Assembly: GCF_947179165.1 (NCBI RefSeq)
Contig: NC_077238.1
Location: forward strand, 45,376,793 to 45,440,792
Direction of reading: 5' to 3'
Length of the DNA stretch: 64,000 nucleotides
DNA from: Solanum dulcamara
Lineage: Eukaryota; Streptophyta; Magnoliopsida; Solanales; Solanaceae
This document shows positions 58,099 through 64,000 of the stretch, piece after piece (position 1 is the stretch's first letter; each line of letters opens with the position of its first letter). The position numbers and the translations under genes are program-made. Under the pieces are notes generated by a model. That model searched no databases. It was not told where the DNA came from and saw only the letters and a list, made by a program, of their open reading frames with translations.

Positions 58099-59128
58099 CT
58101 TGGGTACTCACTTTTTTAGTTTGGGAATAAAGCATAAACTACTTTTGATTTTAATTCTTGAATTCGTGTAATTTTATCATCGATTCTGACTTTGATATTC
58201 AATTGAAGGTTTTGGATTTTCATACTCATTATTGTAAGTGCATGATTTATTTTAGCCAAATTATTAGGAATTTTGATCAACTAATTATGAGTAGCTAATG
58301 TCACAACTAGGGTTATGAGAATCATGAAGAATTAATCACGTACACCTAATAAAACATAATCCATGAATAGTGTGCATGCATGTATTATTTTTCCCTATGC
58401 TTTGATTGCTTTTTAACGAGTACACGCGTTAGAACTCACCTTATTCTTACTTTCTGGACCTAAGATGTAACAAATGGGAAAAAGGATTATACAATAGATA
58501 TTTGAGGCTATCAACCCTCAGCTAATAGCTTGGACAGACCAAGGGATAACTAATCTGGGATCACTGGTAAGGGTTAGTAAAGCATATACCCGTAGATGGA
58601 CCAAGTTGCGTGGTGATAAGCACTTATTTAGGGAACCAACAACTTAAGTGAAATTAACATACTGATCTTGCATGTTACATACTAGACAAGGATTACTAAT
58701 ATAAGGTTCTATTGAGTTAAGGATACGTGGGGAATACATATACCATAGTTTCATCTTTTATTTAATCCAAAAATATTAAATTGTTACTTAGATACTTGTT
58801 ACTTTCAATCGACTCAATTAATTACTTTCATACACCCCCCTTTTTATGGAAATAACACGACTACAAGTACGAATAATAAACAATTAAACTAAGTCTAAAC
58901 CTCATTCCTCGTGGGATCGACCTAACCTCTGCTAGGTTTTTTATTTGAAAAATGAACACTTTATATTTATTTTGGAGGTGTTATTTTGGTGTATAAAATT
59001 TTGGGGCCATTTTTGAGGAGTAAGGCTTTTAGATTAGATTAATTATGTTATTTGACTAGTAGTCATTATTTTCTGATTTCCGTTTTTCTTTTCTTTTTAT
59101 TTGTGCTTAAATAGGTTGAGTTCTAGTC

Positions 59129-59546
59129 CATGATTCATTTTAACAAAATTATTATTAATTGTGATTAACTAATTATGTGTAGCTAATTCCACAACTAGGG
59201 TTGTGGGAACCATGAAGAATTAACAACATAGACCTAATAAAAAGTAATTTTTGAATAGTGTGCATGCATGTATTATTTTTCTCTTCACTTTGATTGCCTT
59301 TTAATGAATGCACACGTTAGAACTCTAATTATTCTTACTTTCTAGACCAAGGAGGTAACAAATGGTAAAGGAAATTACACAACATAGATTTGAGCTATCA
59401 ACCCTCATCTTATAGCTTGAATGGACCAAGGGATAGCTAATTTGGAATCACTGGTAAGGGTTAGTAATGCATACATTCGTAGATTGGAAAAGTTACATGG
59501 TTATAATCACTTATTTAGGGGAAAACCTACTTAGGTGATATTAACT
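59129..59546 (+). repeat. Second, partial copy of the Athila-type LTR
   Basis: It matches 58241-58665 in the same orientation: shared CACAACTAGGGTT, GTGTGCATGCATGTATTATT, TATCAACCCTCA and GACCAAGGGATA, offset about 888. It breaks off at about 59546 against an inverted LTR. Confidence 0.8.
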
Positions 59547-59549
59547 TAT

Positions 59550-60400
59550 CCAGCAACGACCCCAAATTATACCTCTAAAAGAAGTATAGAGCGGTTGTTG
59601 TTCAAATAAAGAACCTAACAGAGGTTAGGGTCGATCCCATGAGGAATGAGGTTTAGACTTATACCTGAAGGTGTGAAGTTGGGGTTGTGTGAGTGATTTT
59701 GAATCAAGGACTACATTGTTGGTTTTTCCACTGACCCACTCAATTTTCCTTTTTAGTGTTTTTAGCGCAATTATGATGGTGAGAATTTGGGATGATGAGG
59801 ACTTTGATTTTGTATGGTAAGATGGGGATGGAAATTGGACAGTAATGGCTTGAAATTTTGATGAAAATGGAGTTTCGTGGAGGTGTGGAGTGTTGGGTAT
59901 ACAAACTGAAAGTGGGGAAATAATTTGGATCGTATGGTTTTTATTTCCTTTTTTTTCATGGGTTGGGTCAGTGACATTTTAAAGGGATTGGGATTTGAAG
60001 AAGTCCGTATATAGCCCGTAGTCTAGTCTATGATCTTCTGATCATTTTTGTATGTTGATTTGACACTTAGAAAGATTGAGAAACATACCTGGGTCTACTA
60101 GAAAAGGCTACAGACGGTAGATTTTTATACGATCCATAGTGTGAATTCATAAACTTAAAGCTTTAGCAGGTCCTGGACTATGGCTTCTACAAACACTAAC
60201 TACGGCCCGTCAATAAATGCATGATGTGTAGAAAGGGTTTATAGACAAAGTCCCTCATGATATAAATTTTTCCAAGGTTCTACGGACAGTTTCTACGAGC
60301 CGTAGGACACTCTACAACCTGTAGAAACAATCCATATAGCCTTTTTCACTTAGATTTTACAACTTTTTCTCTTCATCCCTATACAGGTAAAAACCATTAG
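59550..60400 (-). repeat. Inverted Athila-type LTR with PBS (59550-59564)
   Basis: The minus strand reads primer-site-like TGGGGTCGTTGCTGG, and the adjoining LTR end (59566-59670) is the reverse complement of 58899-59000 (shared CTCATTCCTC-TGGGATCGACC). A CTACG-type word block lies at 60000-60330. The far edge, about 60400, is approximate. Confidence 0.65.
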
Positions 60401-60639
60401 GCCAACCATTTTCTTTTTATTGATGATATTTTGACACGGGCCCTAATTTAACCTCTACTATCCTAAAAAAAGACTAAAAAGAAAGGAACATTACAAAAAA
60501 CAAAAACTAAAAACATCTCAGGTTGCTTCTCAAGAAGCACTTGATTTAATGTCATAGTACGATGCAGGCTTTTTTGTTACTTAGACTTCACCAAGAGCCC
60601 ATACTTCTACTACCTTGATCTCTTCCTCGATACCTATGT

Positions 60640-62739
60640 AAGCTTTGATTCTTTACCTATTTAATTTTAACCTCACTCCATTACTATTCTCCAATTTAAC
60701 TGCACCATGTGAGAATACTTGAGCCACTCGGAATGGTCCTCCCACTTTGACTTGAGTTTGCTAGGAAATAAGTGCAACCTTGAGTTGAACAGAAAGACCA
60801 AATCTCTAGGTGCAAATGCTTGATTTTTAACCTTTTGTCCAGGATACTTCCTCATTCCCTCCTTGTACAAGGCTGAACTTTCATAAATGTTTAGGCAAAA
60901 CTCATCAGGCTCATTAAGTTGATTCATCCTCTATTTCGATGTAATGTCCTAATCTCAATTCAGCTTTTTGAGCCCCCACATAGCTTTGTGCTCCAACTCC
61001 ATGGGTAGATGATAAGACTTTCCAAAGACAAGCCTATGGTAGTCTTGAATGTAGTGTCATATGCCCATAATGCATCATCAAGATTTCTCAACCAATCCAT
61101 TGTATTTACATTCATCGTCATTGTAAGGATTTGCTTGATCTCGTATTTTATGACTTTGACTTACCTTTTAGTCTGTGGATGGTAAGGATTCACCATACTA
61201 TGTTGAACCTCATACTTCTCGAGCAACGCGTTAAATAACTTATTGCAAAAGTGGGAACCTCTATCGCTGATTATTTTCCTTGGTGTACCAAATCTAGAGA
61301 AGATATTTTGTTTTAGGAATGCAGTGACACTCTTTGCTTCATTTTTAGAAATTGCTACAACTTCTACTCATTTAGAGACATAGTCAACCGCAATTAGTAT
61401 GTAATTCATCCCATTCAAACTCATAAATGGTCCCATAAAGTTAATCCCCCATACATCGAACAATTCAATCACTAGAATAGGAGTGAGTGGGAGTTCATGT
61501 TTCCTAGAAATACCTTCTTCTCTTTGACAACGATTACATGATTTGGCAAAATCATAAGCATCTTGATGAATGGTAGGCTAGTAGTACCTACCTTGAAAAA
61601 TCTTGTAGGCTGTTCGGATACCATTATGATGACCTCCAACAAGCGATGAATGACATACTTCCAACATACTCATTATTTTGACCTTAGGTATGCAACAACG
61701 AATAATCTCATCAGCACAAACATGGAACAAATATTTTTCTTCCTAGAAAAGCTTCTTTACATCAGACATAAACATTTGACGTTGATGAACAAACAAACTT
61801 GAAGAGACCACATAACTTACCAATTAATTAGAAATATCTGGAAATCATGGAATTAGATCATGTGATGTTACCAAAACCTGCTCGTCTGGAAACAAGTCAT
61901 ATATCTCAACCCTATTTTCTACTTTAGCACTGCTTCTCTCTTCTAGTTTGGACAAGTGATCGGCAACCTGATTCTCGATCCCTTTTCAGTCTATAACTTT
62001 AAAGTAAAACTCTTGAAAAAGTAGCACCCAACAAATCAGTCTTGGTTTCACATCCTTCTTTACCATAAGATATCTCAATACTACCTGATTAGTGTGTATA
62101 ATGAATTTCATTCCTAGCAAGTAGGATATGAACTTTTCAAAAGTGAATACCACAACAAGTAATTCTTGTTTGGTCATTGTGAAATTCCTTTGTGCATTAC
62201 TGAGGGCTTTTCTAGAATAGTATATGAGATGAAGAATCTTCTAACGCCTCTGCCCTTACACTACGCTAAGTGCCACCTTACTTGCATGACACATAACTTC
62301 GAACGGTTGTTCCAAATGATGATAGGTGCTGAAATTAGCTTCTCTTTCAACTCTTCAAATTCCTTCAGACAAGCTTCATCAAAAATAAATTTTACCTCTT
62401 TCTCGAGTAGTTTGCATAATGGGTGTGTTATCTTGAGAATTTTTCAATGAATTTGCGATAAAAGCTAGCATGTCCCAAAAAGTTTCTATTGTCTTTAACA
62501 GAGATAGGAGGGGACAAATTTTCAATCACCTCAATTTTTGCTTGATCAACCTCAATGCCTTTGTTCGAGATATTATGGCCAATAATTATTCCTTCATTAA
62601 CCATGAAGTGACACTTTTTCCAATTTAGCATGAGACTGAATTCTTCACACCTCTTTAGTACATTGCCCAAATGAGCCAAGCAATCTTCAAACAAGTCACT
62701 TACCATAAAGTTGCTTAATATGTTTGATGGATGTAGCAT
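60640..62739 (-). pseudogene. Athila-type pol of element F
   Basis: Minus-strand order is RT C-terminal half (62739-62428: CEEFSLMLNWKKCHFMV, GHNISNKGIEVDQAKIEVIE, NFLGHASFYRKFI), RNase H (about 62250-61986: TKQELLVVVFTFEKF, YLLGMKFIIHTN), and integrase (about 61560-60970: CDRCQREGGISRRHE, SDRGSHFCNKLF, NPYHPQT). The integrase tail follows at 60927-60673 (NIYESSALYKEGM, DLVFLFNSRLHLFP). Catalytic residues are partly kept, but stops and frame changes are common. There is no chromodomain, as usual for Athila. Confidence 0.85.
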
Positions 62740-63515
62740 GCGACTCTACTTTCTGATTCAACCCCAATAGATCATTGTGTATCTCCTTGAGATTTTCCCT
62801 AGTAGATTCTTACTTTTTCATCATCTTTGTCATCATGTATTCAATCCTTGCAATTTCTGATCCTCCATATCGATTTCCTGGTGGGGTATATGCACCTCTT
62901 TTTTTCATTTTTGTTAGTATCTCTCCTTTGCCAATCGCATTCTCTGTGTTGGCCATGATTTTGATCATTATATCCATTTCGGATGTAGTTGTTATCATGG
63001 TTGTAGATCCCCTCATAATTGTAGTTGTTGTACGATTATAGTGGCCTTCTCGATTGAAGTTATTTTAGTTTCGACATTGATTACCTTGACCTTGGAGTCA
63101 ATAATCCTAATTGGAAGCTTGGGCGTTAGTTTGGAAACACCACTGTCTGCTCATTCACATAGTATGCATCTTCCTCATATTCAAAATCATCATATATTGG
63201 CATTCTGCCTTGTTGTTCTATTGTATTGACTTTTTCTAAACCCAGGTTTTTGAATGCTAACTTGAACTTCATTCTTAATTGTGTTATTTCCTGGAGTACT
63301 TCTTCATTTTCTAGTCTTGAATTTTGGTTAGTTCCAATTGCAAAGGTGCTCCTTGTATTTTCTGTGTCCTTATTACTCTATGTTCTGTTTGTTTTAGCAA
63401 CATGATCAAGTCTCTCATTAGTTTCTTCAAAAGTGTTTGACATGAATGCTCCTCCAGTGATAGTGTCTGCAACTGCTTTCCCTTTGTTATCTAATGCTCT
63501 GTAAAATATCCAACC
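62740..63515 (-). pseudogene. Athila-type gag C-terminus of element F
   Basis: The minus strand encodes FYRALDNKGKAVADTITGG, QTNERLD-like and KVNTIEQQGRMPIYDDFEYEED, NEQ, an Asn/Tyr-rich segment, then KRGAYTPPGNRYGGSEIARI and MMTKMMKK. Gag joins RT directly at 62739/62740, so protease and the N-terminal RT half, including the catalytic FMDD region, are deleted. The gag N-terminus is cut at about 63515 by other sequence. Confidence 0.78.
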
Positions 63516-64000
63516 AGTGATCGTGAGAGACAATGACCACCACTGTAATGCATAATATTTTGTCCAGTCGCGATCGCAATGACCAGGCTCACGACCACAA
63601 TTACTTCTGGTCAGTTAAAAAGACATTTTCTTTTAATTTGAACAAACATTCCTTATATCCACACCCCAATTATCCTCTCTAAAAATCAACCAACTTTTGA
63701 TCATTTTGGCGAACTTCTCCTCTTCAATTTTCTCTCCCTAAGGTATATCAACTTTTTCCCTCTATCTTTTGTTGTTTCTTTCTTTGGTAAATAGATTAAA
63801 AATTGAGTTGATTCTTGTCCAAAATGTTGATTGTTGAATCATGGTGATTAGAGGATAATTTGTGGGTTGATAAGGTGTTGTTATTGTGGGGTTTTGTTAG
63901 TAATTATTGTCGGGGCTAATGTAAAGCTAAACTATGTGAGAATTATTTGATAAATTACTGCCCACAACCTGTTCAACAAAAAGCCTGCATGAAATTTTCT
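63516..64000. other. Probable LTR fragment with GTCGCGATCGC words
   Basis: CAGTGATCGTGAGAGACAATGACC, GTCGCGATCGCAATGACCAG and GCTCACGACCACAATTAC (63517-63605) are iterated near-palindromic words like those in the other LTRs. CAATTTTCTCTCCC and AAGGTATATC-type text follows. No boundary could be set. Confidence 0.45.

Larger units (their letters stand above)
57562..59000 (+). repeat. Athila-type LTR with PPT on left and PBS on right
   Basis: The block starts TGTTGATGCACC after a polypurine-like tract and ends near 59000 in ATAAAATT, followed by a decayed Asp-type primer site (59001-59020). U3 carries the CTACG word block (57720-58050) and a TATA box (58091-58098). A polypurine tract on one side and a primer site on the other is expected only if the LTR is shared between two tandem copies. 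Confidence 0.6.

Overview
The window is plant nuclear DNA made almost entirely of transposable elements. It shows no host protein gene, tRNA, rRNA or CRISPR array that I can support. The retrotransposon families point to a Solanaceae genome: RTE-type LINEs whose 3' ends finish in (TTG)n behind a characteristic GC-rich tail, Tekay/Del-like chromodomain Ty3/gypsy elements with 2-3 kb LTRs, and Athila/Tat-like elements with an Asp-tRNA-type primer site and a Transposase_32-like protein. Genus cannot be fixed from the sequence alone (inference).

Layout. 1-3175: plus-strand RTE LINE, cut by the window edge. 3176-11278: AT-rich DNA carrying two oppositely oriented copies of one MITE (3-bp TAA duplications) and a 987-bp hAT-type element (8-bp duplication). 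11279-15103: 3' LTR and integrase tail of a minus-strand Tekay-like element (A). 15118-29688: plus-strand Tekay-like element (B), whose pol is split by a solo LTR (15176-17475) and by a CACTA transposon (17743-24575); the CACTA element itself holds an Athila-type fragment. 29689-32393: minus-strand chimera of two Ty3/gypsy families (D). 32398-37100: plus-strand Athila/Tat-like relic (E). 37431-53260: a run of minus-strand RTE LINE copies; the largest is split by the youngest object in the window, a 9.17-kb Tekay-like element (C, 42755-51920) with LTRs that read as identical. 54060-56960: an older RTE LINE. 57562-63515: rearranged Athila LTRs and a minus-strand Athila element (F) with an internal deletion.

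Nothing here works together as a pathway. The biology is a nested insertion record. All coding regions are broken, although element C moved recently despite lacking gag and having three breaks in pol, which implies movement by proteins supplied in trans.

The most unusual pattern is that several unrelated LTR families each carry a short block of iterated, GC-richer, near-palindromic words in or near U3, each with a different word. I found no undescribed gene system. Boundaries given to the base are those supported by TG...CA ends or target duplications; others are approximate.
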